From Cyanobacteria bacterium UBA11370 (GTDB lineage Bacteria; Cyanobacteriota; Cyanobacteriia; Cyanobacteriales; Coleofasciculaceae), in the NCBI GenBank assembly GCA_003486645.1, contig DNGI01000070.1:1-29496 (forward strand): DNA of 29,496 nt. The letters run 5' to 3'. The notes below the pieces were generated by a model. The model did no database searches. It saw nothing but the letters and a program-made list of their open reading frames with translations, and was not told the DNA's origin. Below are positions 17,415-23,967 of the stretch, piece by piece. The stretch's first letter is position 1. Every line of letters starts with the position of its first letter. Made by a program: the position numbers and the translations under genes.

Positions 17415-18596
17415 ATGAAAATTTCAGATAATACATCTTATAGAAAAGTTTATCCTAATACATTAAAGGATCGACAATTTAAAAATTACTATCAATTTAA
17501 TTGTATTTTTTTTGCATCAGCTTTATTTCCCTTGTTAGCCGTTGGTCTATTCAATATTGTTATCGATCCATACGGAGTTTTTAATAGTCCAAAGTTTGCA
17601 AGTATAAATCAGACGAAACCCGAACAACAAAAACATTCGCGGCTATACAAAGCCATGGATATCATACGGATTAAACCAAGAATAATTTTGTTAGGCTCCT
17701 CACGAGTAGAGACAGGTTTAGATATAGAACATCCTGCTTTCAAAGATAAAAAAATTACTTATAACCTAGGACTTGAAGCTGCTAATACCTACGAATTAAG
17801 GCAGTATTTTAACCATGCACTTGTTCAGCAGCCGAAGTTAGAACAACTAATAGTAGGTATTGATTTTTTTATGTTTAACGAGCATTTAAAGAATAGAGTA
17901 GATTTTAGTGAAGAAAGATTAAAAAACAAAATACCAACACAGGATATTTTAAATACTTCTCTATCTCTAGACGCTTTTGTTTCTAGTAAAAATACGCTCC
18001 TCATAAATTTAACTCATCAATCCCCTAATCGCGTTAGTAAAAAAATAGATAGGTTTAAATTTTGGCTAGGTGGTTTTTTGAGTAACGAAGAACTCTACAA
18101 AAACTACTCTTTCTCACCTGAGAGATTAAATCATATCAGAACAATAATTGATATATGCCGTAAAAATAATATAGATGTTAAGGTATTTATTTCACCCATA
18201 CACGCCACCCAGCATGAAGCTATTCGTGTAGGTGGGCTGTGGTCAATTTTTGAACAGTGGAAACGGGAACTTGTAAAAATTGTACCAATCTGGGACTTTT
18301 CAGGTTATAACAGCGTTACAACAGAACCAATCAGTGATGATATGAAAAATTATATAGATAGTTCACATTACAGTCGGCAAACAGGCAATTTAGTACTCGA
18401 CCGTATTTTATCTTATCAACAAGAGAGCGTTCCGTCAGATTTTGGCATATTAATAACTCCAGAGAATATTGAATCTCACCTAGCTAAAATTCGTGCTGAT
18501 CGGGAAGTATGGGCAAGAAATAATCCTGATGAAGTGAAGTTAGTTCAAGATATAAAGCATGAAGTTGAGGCAAAAGAAAATGAATTCAAAAGATAA
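17415..18596 (+). CDS. SGNH/DltD-like membrane-anchored protein B (paralogue of A)
   Basis: 393 residues, same build as its upstream neighbour: membrane anchor at about residues 29-50 (FASALFPLLAVGLFNIVI), then ILLGSSRVETGLD (G94-S95-S96-R97), YNLGLEAANTYELRQY, GIDFFMFNEHLKN, VFISPIHAT, EQWKRELVKIVPIWDF, and DSSHY with D315 and H318. It starts 22 bp after the stop of the first. The middle halves have diverged clearly (roughly 160-240 differ most), while the C-terminal 45 or so residues are almost the same. Base composition is very A-T rich. Both genes keep the same candidate catalytic residues, so neither looks degenerate. Confidence 0.7.
   Translation: MKISDNTSYRKVYPNTLKDRQFKNYYQFNCIFFASALFPLLAVGLFNIVIDPYGVFNSPKFASINQTKPEQQKHSRLYKAMDIIRIKPRIILLGSSRVETGLDIEHPAFKDKKITYNLGLEAANTYELRQYFNHALVQQPKLEQLIVGIDFFMFNEHLKNRVDFSEERLKNKIPTQDILNTSLSLDAFVSSKNTLLINLTHQSPNRVSKKIDRFKFWLGGFLSNEELYKNYSFSPERLNHIRTIIDICRKNNIDVKVFISPIHATQHEAIRVGGLWSIFEQWKRELVKIVPIWDFSGYNSVTTEPISDDMKNYIDSSHYSRQTGNLVLDRILSYQQESVPSDFGILITPENIESHLAKIRADREVWARNNPDEVKLVQDIKHEVEAKENEFKR
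18430..18560 (+). repeat. 131-bp near-identical repeat, copy 2 (3' end of SGNH-like B)
   Basis: Second copy of the 17235-17365 repeat, offset 1195 bp. Only four substitutions separate the two, mostly silent, whereas the rest of the two genes differs widely. Confidence 0.9.
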
Positions 18597-18614
18597 TCAC
18601 TCTAGTTTAAGTTT

Positions 18615-18656
18615 TCCTAACCCATTAAAATATAGCACTACGCATTGAGGTTAGGA
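18615..18656. terminator. Possible bidirectional terminator between convergent genes
   Basis: TCCTAACC (18615-18622) and GGTTAGGA (18649-18656) form a perfect 8-bp inverted repeat with a 26-nt loop, between the SGNH-like gene ending at 18596 and the minus-strand gene ending at 18731. No U-run follows. Confidence 0.35.
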
Positions 18657-18696
18657 CATCCTTAATTGCTGAAACTATTGATTTTATAAGCTTTTA

Positions 18697-18718
18697 CCTT
18701 CTGCCCTCTGCCTTCTGC
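18697..18718 (+). repeat. CCTTCTG heptad repeat
   Basis: Three tandem 7-mers CCTTCTG CCCTCTG CCTTCTG plus C, a type frequent in cyanobacterial intergenic DNA. Confidence 0.6.
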
Positions 18719-18730
18719 TATAAATTGACT

Positions 18731-19639
18731 CTAAAAACGTTCACTCCCAACAGCCATCCCAGCCGCCCCTACTTCTGCCAAAATACTCACTACCCGAAAT
18801 AGTGCGACAACCGTTAGAATCAAACCAGCAGAAAACTGTTGATCTAATAGTGCGATCGCAGTTGCTTCAAACACCCCCAACCCCCCTGGTGCGCCCGGAA
18901 CAACTAATCCCATTAACCAAGCAAAACTAAAGGCACTCAGTAACGGAGGAATTTGAGCAAAATTTACTGGCATTAAGGCGAGTAACGTCAACAAAAATCC
19001 CGTACCTCGCAGGACTAAAAAACCCATTTCACCAAATAACGGTAACAGGGGATAGTGTTCAATCTGAACTGAACCTGTGTCAGTAAAATTTCCCTTAGAT
19101 CGGCTTAAACGTTGAACTACAGCATTAAGAACTTTGGGATGAATTCCTAACAAAACCACAGCTAAACTCAGAATTTGTAATCCCCAAATCCGAATAGTTG
19201 AAGCGGTTGTTACCCAACCTAACCCACTGCTACTCAACGCGATCGCTAATGCCGCTGCCGCCATCAACAACGGTTCTAGCAATACGCTGATACTAGCAGC
19301 ACCGAGAGAACCCCCCGCACGGGTAACGGCTGAAATCCGACCATAAAAATGCCAAACATTCCCTGGTAAATATTTAGCAATATTTGTTTTGAGGTAAACT
19401 TGTAGTGCCCATTTATTGCTAACAGGTTGCTTAAACATTTTTAGAATCCATGTCCATACCCAGCCAGACCAAATGTGAGCAAGTAGAGTCATGATAAGAG
19501 CTGTTGCTAGCATTGTCCATCCATGGGCATTAATTCGAGTTCCTGCAACCTCGTGCCAATGGTCTTTAAATGTTTTTACTAAAAAAAATAGCGTTCCGCC
19601 AAGAATCACCCAGCGTAAGTAGGGCTTTATAGTTTTCAT
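18731..19639 (-). CDS. Flippase-like / LPG-synthase-type transmembrane protein
   Basis: 302 residues with about seven to eight membrane segments. The stretch YLKTNIAKYLPGNVWHFYGR is the hallmark of the UPF0104/YbhN family (lysylphosphatidylglycerol synthase transmembrane region); GAPGGLGVFEATAIALL near the C-terminus is the second family motif. There is no soluble lysyl-transfer domain, so it is not an LPG synthase itself. Members are thought to be lipid flippases or lipid-linked-intermediate transporters, with most unstudied. The ATG at 19639 has no strong ribosome-binding site. It is convergent with the MBOAT run, so not in that operon, yet its possible lipid role is notable beside it. Confidence 0.85.
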   Translation of the reverse strand: MKTIKPYLRWVILGGTLFFLVKTFKDHWHEVAGTRINAHGWTMLATALIMTLLAHIWSGWVWTWILKMFKQPVSNKWALQVYLKTNIAKYLPGNVWHFYGRISAVTRAGGSLGAASISVLLEPLLMAAAALAIALSSSGLGWVTTASTIRIWGLQILSLAVVLLGIHPKVLNAVVQRLSRSKGNFTDTGSVQIEHYPLLPLFGEMGFLVLRGTGFLLTLLALMPVNFAQIPPLLSAFSFAWLMGLVVPGAPGGLGVFEATAIALLDQQFSAGLILTVVALFRVVSILAEVGAAGMAVGSERF

Positions 19640-19795
19640 TGGTTATAAGTTATTAATCATTGTTTTTTTGAAACTATTTTTAATTGATGAATTGAGAATA
19701 CAAGCCTCCGGATTTATCCGTGGGTTTCTTAAGTTTTAATTGATAATTTTGAATTTTGAATGGTTTTGACTAATGACCCATAACTTCTGAAACTA

Positions 19796-19835
19796 GCACA
19801 ACTAAGGATTCTCGTATAGATACCCTTAATTGTGC
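19796..19835 (-). terminator. Hairpin directly after argD, possible terminator
   Basis: GCACAACTAAGG (19796-19807) pairs with CCTTAATTGTGC (19824-19835): 12 pairs, one G-T on the minus-strand RNA. It begins 8 bp after the argD stop. No U-run follows, so intrinsic termination is not certain. Confidence 0.45.
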
Positions 19836-19842
19836 TGTACGC

Positions 19843-21126
19843 TTAAGCTGACAACGTTGCGATCGCTCTTTCCACCACTTGAACCGCTTCCTCCACCTCC
19901 TCTGCTGAAACAATCAACGGGGGTACAAAACGAACAACTTTAGGTCCGGCTGGAACCAGTAGCAAGCCTTGATCCATCGCGGCTTTTACCACATCGATTG
20001 CCGTTAGATCAATATCAGCGTTAAGTTCCATCCCATTAATTAAACCCCAACCGCGCACTTCCGAAACCAAATTGGGATAGCGATGGGCGATCGCTCTCAA
20101 TCGAGTCCGCAACTGTTCGCCCCGTTCCTGAACATTGTGTAAAATATGCTCACGTTCCAAAGTCTGAGCGACACTCAGGGCGGCTGCACAAGCAAAGGGA
20201 TTACCACCAAACGTGCTAGCATGATCCCCAGGCTCAAAAACATTACAGAACGTCTTACACATCATCGCCCCAATCGGAATACCACCTGCTAATCCCTTCG
20301 CGCTGGTAAAAATATCCGGCTCAATTCCTAAATTCTCATATCCCCAATACTTGCCTGTGCGACCCATCCCCACCTGCACTTCATCTAGAATCAGCAGGAT
20401 GCCTGTTTCATCGCAGATTTTTCGCACCCGCAGGAAGTAATCAAGTTCTCCGGGACGGACACCCCCTTCACCCTGCAACGGTTCTAGCATAATCGCTGCT
20501 ACTCGTTGGTCGCCCTCATCAAGTTCCGTCACTGCCTCTTCAACGGCTTGAATATCGTTGTAAGGGATATAGGCGAACCCAGGTACTAATGGATTAAAAT
20601 GCTTCTGATACTTCGGCTGACCCGTGGCGGTAATCGTCGCTAGCGTCCGTCCATGAAAACTGGCTTTCGCCGTCAAAATCACGGGTTTGTCAATTTCTAA
20701 GACCGTATGGGCATATTTCCGGGCTAATTTGATTGCCCCTTCGTTGGCTTCAGCTCCAGAGTTACAGAAGAATACTCGATCCGCACAGGAATGTTGTACA
20801 ATCCACTTGGCTAATTCCCCTTGTTGGGGGATGTAGTACAAATTAGAAACATGGTGCAGCGTTTTAATTTGCTGAGTTACGGTTTCAATCAGGGCAGGGT
20901 GAGCGTGACCCAAAGTACAAGTCGCAATGCCAGCCACAAAGTCAAGATAGTCGCGCCCGGAAGTATCCCAAACCCGGCAACCCTCTCCCCGTTCTAAGGC
21001 AATGGGAAAGCGTCCGTAGGTGGTCATTACATTAGCATCAAAGTCCGTTGGGTCATAGGGGGTAGAGAGGGCTGATGTTGATTCTTCTGGGATGGAGGGA
21101 TTCTCAACGAGAGTTTCTAACGTCAC
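19843..21126 (-). CDS. argD: Acetylornithine aminotransferase
   Basis: 427 residues, class III PLP-dependent aminotransferase. It converts N-acetylglutamate semialdehyde to N-acetylornithine in arginine synthesis, with glutamate as amino donor. Motifs: FCNSGAEANEGAIKLARKY, FHGRTLATITATGQ, EPLQGEGGV, LILDEVQVGMGRTGK, and the PLP lysine K277 in SAKGLAGG; HASTFGGNPFACAAA is the usual substrate-site text. The start is GTG at 21126, with AGGAG about 9 nt upstream, and the N-terminus has about 30 extra low-complexity residues (Ser/Pro/Glu) before the core. Gamma-aminobutyrate and ornithine aminotransferases are relatives, but the text fits ArgD best. Its upstream region carries a duplicated 31-bp motif. 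Confidence 0.93.
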   Translation of the reverse strand: MTLETLVENPSIPEESTSALSTPYDPTDFDANVMTTYGRFPIALERGEGCRVWDTSGRDYLDFVAGIATCTLGHAHPALIETVTQQIKTLHHVSNLYYIPQQGELAKWIVQHSCADRVFFCNSGAEANEGAIKLARKYAHTVLEIDKPVILTAKASFHGRTLATITATGQPKYQKHFNPLVPGFAYIPYNDIQAVEEAVTELDEGDQRVAAIMLEPLQGEGGVRPGELDYFLRVRKICDETGILLILDEVQVGMGRTGKYWGYENLGIEPDIFTSAKGLAGGIPIGAMMCKTFCNVFEPGDHASTFGGNPFACAAALSVAQTLEREHILHNVQERGEQLRTRLRAIAHRYPNLVSEVRGWGLINGMELNADIDLTAIDVVKAAMDQGLLLVPAGPKVVRFVPPLIVSAEEVEEAVQVVERAIATLSA

Positions 21127-21155
21127 TGGCTTGTTCTCCTAAAGTATTGCTCTTG

Positions 21156-21186
21156 ATCTGCAAATATTAACCGGAATTCTTAAAAA
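21156..21186 (-). repeat. Duplicated 31-bp motif upstream of argD, copy 1
   Basis: Starts ATCTGCAAATATTAACC on the plus strand. It matches copy 2 at 28 of 31 bases and contains TTAA-N9-TTAA. It begins 30 bp before the argD GTG, in the position of a promoter or leader. Confidence 0.75.
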
Positions 21187-21213
21187 CTGGGGTTTTGTTA
21201 TTTTTTGTTGCTC

Positions 21214-21244
21214 ATCTGCAAATAGTAACCGGAATCCTAAAAAA
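21214..21244 (-). repeat. Duplicated 31-bp motif upstream of argD, copy 2
   Basis: Starts ATCTGCAAATAGTAACC on the plus strand, 58 bp from copy 1 in the same orientation. Spacing near 5.5 helical turns. Confidence 0.75.
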
Positions 21245-21326
21245 AACGACTGTCTTGCTTAAAACTCCAATATAGTAGCCTGCTCACTGAGCCACGGCGG
21301 AGGCGATCTTTCCCAGTCTTGAGCGA

Positions 21327-21361
21327 CCAATGACCCATGTCTAATGACTAATGACTAATTT
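21327..21361 (+). repeat. CTAATGA heptad repeat array
   Basis: Five 7-mers in register: CCAATGA CCCATGT CTAATGA CTAATGA CTAATTT. Same basic word as the GCTAATG array at 23898. Confidence 0.65.
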
Positions 21362-21729
21362 TTCTCACTATCGGTAGAGAGGAAAGTGTTAGGCTCTATG
21401 AGATCCTGGGTTTATACTTGACTTGATTCCCAACCATGATTCATACACCAAGACCGTTTAGCATTTTGTAATCCGGGCAACAACTAGCCAAATGGGTTCT
21501 GGTAGCCTTAAAATCAGTATTTTCTAATCCTAAAGGTTGAACATTAATTGATGAGGGTTATAGGGCGATCAGCTCTTCTGGTAAGCCTTCTGTTAGCTCT
21601 GCACTTCCAGCCAAGTAGCCTCAACCCTTCTTGAAAGCTCAACATCCGTTTATTTTCATCCTGTCAGTTCAACCCAATCAGGACAACTTTATCACAATCC
21701 CTCATAACACTCACCACTCAAACCTTACT

Positions 21730-22854
21730 ATGAATACTGCTCAATTGAACCAAAGTGATACGCACAATTTGACAGACTATACTGATTTTGCTGAACCGAA
21801 TACCATTGAGATCGAGGAAACCGAATTGAATCGGGTGGCAGTCGAGTTTTCAGAACCAGAAGAGCATCTATCGGCAAGCCGTTCGTCAGGATACCAAAAA
21901 ACTAGCTCTGATGATACAGTCGGTGCTTTCTTTAAAGAAATGGCGCGTTACCCACTCCTCAAGCCAGAAGAAGAGGTAGAATTGGCAAATCACGTCCAGT
22001 TCTTAGTGGAAACGGATCAACTTCAGCATCGCTTGTACAAACAGTTGGGTCGTAAGCCAACCCAGGCAGAACTGGCTCAAGTCTTGAATCTCACAGAACG
22101 TCAGTTGGAACATCGCCTCTATCGCGGTCGGGTATCTAAGCGTAAAATGATTCGGTCTAACTTACGTTTAGTCGTTTCAATTGCTAAACGATACCTTAAC
22201 CGGGGCGTTCCTTTCCTAGATTTAATCCAAGAAGGAGCATTAGGATTAAATCGTGCGGCCGAGAAGTTTGATCCAGATAAAGGCTATAAATTCTCAACTT
22301 ACGCCTACTGGTGGATTCGTCAGGCGATTACCCGCACCATTGCTAATGATGCCCGAACCATTCGCTTACCCATTCATATTGTTGAAAAGCTTAATAAACT
22401 CAAAAAAGCTCAACGGGAACTCAAGCAACAACTGCAACGCAATCCTAGTGAAGCCGAACTGGCTGAAGCCTTAGAGATTACCCGATCGCATTTGCGTCAG
22501 TTACTACAGTTGCGTCGGCGATCGCTCTCACTGAACCATCGTGTGGGGAAAGGCGAAGATACAGAATTAGTTGATTTGCTCGAAGACAATGAGTTAGCTT
22601 TGCCTGAAGATCAGATGAGCGAAACCATGATGCGTCAGGAGATTTGGGATGTTTTGACAGACGTTCTCACTGAACGAGAAAAGGATATCATTTCTCTGCG
22701 CTACGGTCTAGTCGGTACAGAAGCCTATACCCTAGAAGAAGTGGGCAGTATGTTCAATCTCTCCCGGGAACGCGTGCGTCAGATTCAAAGTAAAGCGATG
22801 CGGAAGCTACGCCGTCCTCAAGTTGCTCGACGCTTGCAAGGTTGGTTAAGTTAG
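21730..22854 (+). CDS. RNA polymerase sigma factor, sigma-70 group 2 type
   Basis: 374 residues from the ATG at 21730. Region 1.2 DTVGAFFKEMARYPLLKPEEEVELA, region 2 RSNLRLVVSIAKRYLNRGVPFLDLIQEG and FSTYAYWWIRQAITR (promoter -10 melting and recognition), region 3 from LPIHIVEKLNKLKK, and region 4 with helix-turn-helix TLEEVGSMFNLSRERVRQIQSKAMRKLR (-35 recognition). No long N-terminal region 1.1, so it is a group 2 or similar non-essential factor, not the main SigA. The FFKEMARYPLLK text reminds me of SigC-type factors, but this is from memory and I leave the symbol blank. The first 60 or so residues are variable and acidic. Confidence 0.92.
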   Translation: MNTAQLNQSDTHNLTDYTDFAEPNTIEIEETELNRVAVEFSEPEEHLSASRSSGYQKTSSDDTVGAFFKEMARYPLLKPEEEVELANHVQFLVETDQLQHRLYKQLGRKPTQAELAQVLNLTERQLEHRLYRGRVSKRKMIRSNLRLVVSIAKRYLNRGVPFLDLIQEGALGLNRAAEKFDPDKGYKFSTYAYWWIRQAITRTIANDARTIRLPIHIVEKLNKLKKAQRELKQQLQRNPSEAELAEALEITRSHLRQLLQLRRRSLSLNHRVGKGEDTELVDLLEDNELALPEDQMSETMMRQEIWDVLTDVLTEREKDIISLRYGLVGTEAYTLEEVGSMFNLSRERVRQIQSKAMRKLRRPQVARRLQGWLS

Positions 22855-22955
22855 TTATTAGTTGTTTGTTGTTGGTTGTTTGTAATTTGTAATTTGTGGT
22901 TAGTTATTTGTTATGAGTAAACCACAAACGACAAGCAACTAACATCAAACAACCC
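22855..22955 (+). repeat. Heptad repeat array with inverted arm
   Basis: Nine or more 7-mers of form TTNGTTR (TTAGTTA TTAGTTG TTTGTTG TTGGTTG TTTGTAA TTTGTAA TTTGTGG TTAGTTA TTTGTTA), then ACCACAA ACGACAA GCAACTA ACATCAA in reverse complement sense. A large hairpin fills the whole gap between the sigma-factor and acetyltransferase genes, and begins right after the sigma stop. Confidence 0.7.
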
Positions 22956-22960
22956 AAGCA

Positions 22961-23470
22961 ATGACTAATGACTTCACCATACGACCAGCAACTCCAACAG
23001 ATGTACCCGTACTATTTGAATTGATTCAGGCATTAGCAAACTATGAGCAACTTTCCCATACAGTTAGTGGTAATGCCAATGCCCTAAAAGAACACTTGTT
23101 CGGTGCTAAACCTTATGCTGAAGCAATTTTAGTAGAGTGTTCTGGACAAGCTGTTGGATTTGGGTTATTTTTTCCTAACTATTCTACATTTTTGACGAAA
23201 CCGGGAATTTATGTGGAAGACTTATTCGTTCTTCCAGAATGGAGGCGCAAGGGTATCGGTAAGGCAATGCTAGCCTACATTGCTGAGTTAGCCGTTAGCC
23301 GTGGCTGCGGGCGTTTGGAGTGGAGTGTTTTAGACTGGAACGAAGCGGCGATCGCGTTCTATGAACGTTTGGGAGCATCCGTCTTACCCGACTGGCGAAT
23401 TTGTCGAGTGACGGGTAATTCCTTCCAGCAGTTAGCGGCAAAGACATCAATGAAGTTTGTGGAACCATGA
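22961..23470 (+). CDS. GNAT-family N-acetyltransferase
   Basis: 169 residues, one GNAT domain. It has IRPATPTDVPVLFELIQALANYE at the N-terminus, YVEDLFVLPEWRRKGIGKAML with the acetyl-CoA loop R95-R96-K97-G98-I99-G100, and LEWSVLDWNEAAIAFYERLGA near the end. This pattern resembles the diamine/polyamine (SAT1-like) and thialysine acetyltransferase branch, so a small amine is a plausible substrate, but GNAT substrates are hard to predict. No membrane segment or fusion. The gene follows the sigma factor after a hairpin-forming repeat, so it may have its own promoter or be attenuated. Confidence 0.87.
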   Translation: MTNDFTIRPATPTDVPVLFELIQALANYEQLSHTVSGNANALKEHLFGAKPYAEAILVECSGQAVGFGLFFPNYSTFLTKPGIYVEDLFVLPEWRRKGIGKAMLAYIAELAVSRGCGRLEWSVLDWNEAAIAFYERLGASVLPDWRICRVTGNSFQQLAAKTSMKFVEP

Positions 23471-23606
23471 ACTTTGATTGCAAATACTGATCAATTATCA
23501 AAAACTGTGTTTTTCCTCTTGCAGAAAGTAGTCTCTACACTTTACTAATTAAGTACATCTACCCAAGATTTCAAGGAAGGCACTTAACGTTAAGAGGAGT
23601 GGGATA

Positions 23607-23813
23607 ATGGCTATTTGGGTAAACGAACAGATCGATCCATCAGGTTTGATTTATTCTTGTATTGCTTGTAGCAATGAAGAGCAAGCGAAAGACTGTCACG
23701 AATCGTTTGAGGAAAATTTGACCAACGAACAAAAATCAGCGGGTTGGGTGGCGCGTTTGAGAACCGTTAGTTCTTGGGACGAAGTGCCAGTTAATGCTTT
23801 GAAACTAGACTAG
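23607..23813 (+). CDS. Small protein, function unknown
   Basis: 68 residues. AGAGGAGTGGGATA precedes the ATG, a strong ribosome-binding site, which argues for a real gene. The protein has two Cys residues in YSCIACSNEEQAKDC (three with the last), a short acidic helix and a Trp-rich end (GWVARLRTVSSWDEVP). No signal peptide or membrane segment. The tone is that of small conserved cyanobacterial proteins, but I cannot name a family. Confidence 0.7.
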   Translation: MAIWVNEQIDPSGLIYSCIACSNEEQAKDCHESFEENLTNEQKSAGWVARLRTVSSWDEVPVNALKLD

Positions 23814-23897
23814 ACGCTTTGGATTTCAAGTTTTTGTTTTTAATCTTACCTGTAAAGGCTCAGTTCTTGGTAGTTATAAACCCAGGCATTGCTACTA

Positions 23898-23941
23898 GCT
23901 AATGGCTAATTGCTATTAACTATTAGCCGTTAGCCATTAGC
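23898..23941. terminator. GCTAATG heptad palindrome between convergent genes
   Basis: GCTAATGGCTAA (23898-23909) is the perfect complement of TTAGCCATTAGC (23930-23941), and the whole reads as 7-mers (GCTAATG, GCTAATT, GCTATTA...). It lies between a plus-strand gene ending at 23813 and a minus-strand gene ending at 23968, so it could stop transcripts from both sides. The first bases past it on the plus strand are AAAAA. Confidence 0.5.
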
Positions 23942-23967
23942 AAAAACCTGCTTTCTATTTATCACCC

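Larger units (their letters stand above)
21127..21729. other. Divergent regulatory region between argD and the sigma-factor gene
   Basis: About 600 bp without a credible gene. It holds two copies of a 31-bp motif near argD (separate entries), a CTAATGA heptad array (21327-21361), and a run with TTGACT at 21418 that could be a -35 for the sigma gene, though no good -10 follows. A TTG at 21631 would extend the sigma frame upstream but has no ribosome-binding site, so I treat it as non-coding leader. Confidence 0.55.

Noticed and set aside
21631..21729. TTG start extending the sigma factor by 33 residues
   Set aside because: No ribosome-binding site and the added residues look like untranslated leader (no sigma-like text); the ATG at 21730 is the better start.
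22855..22955. Repeat array considered as a CRISPR or tandem operator cluster
   Set aside because: The period is 7 bp, units are degenerate, there are no unique spacers and no cas genes.
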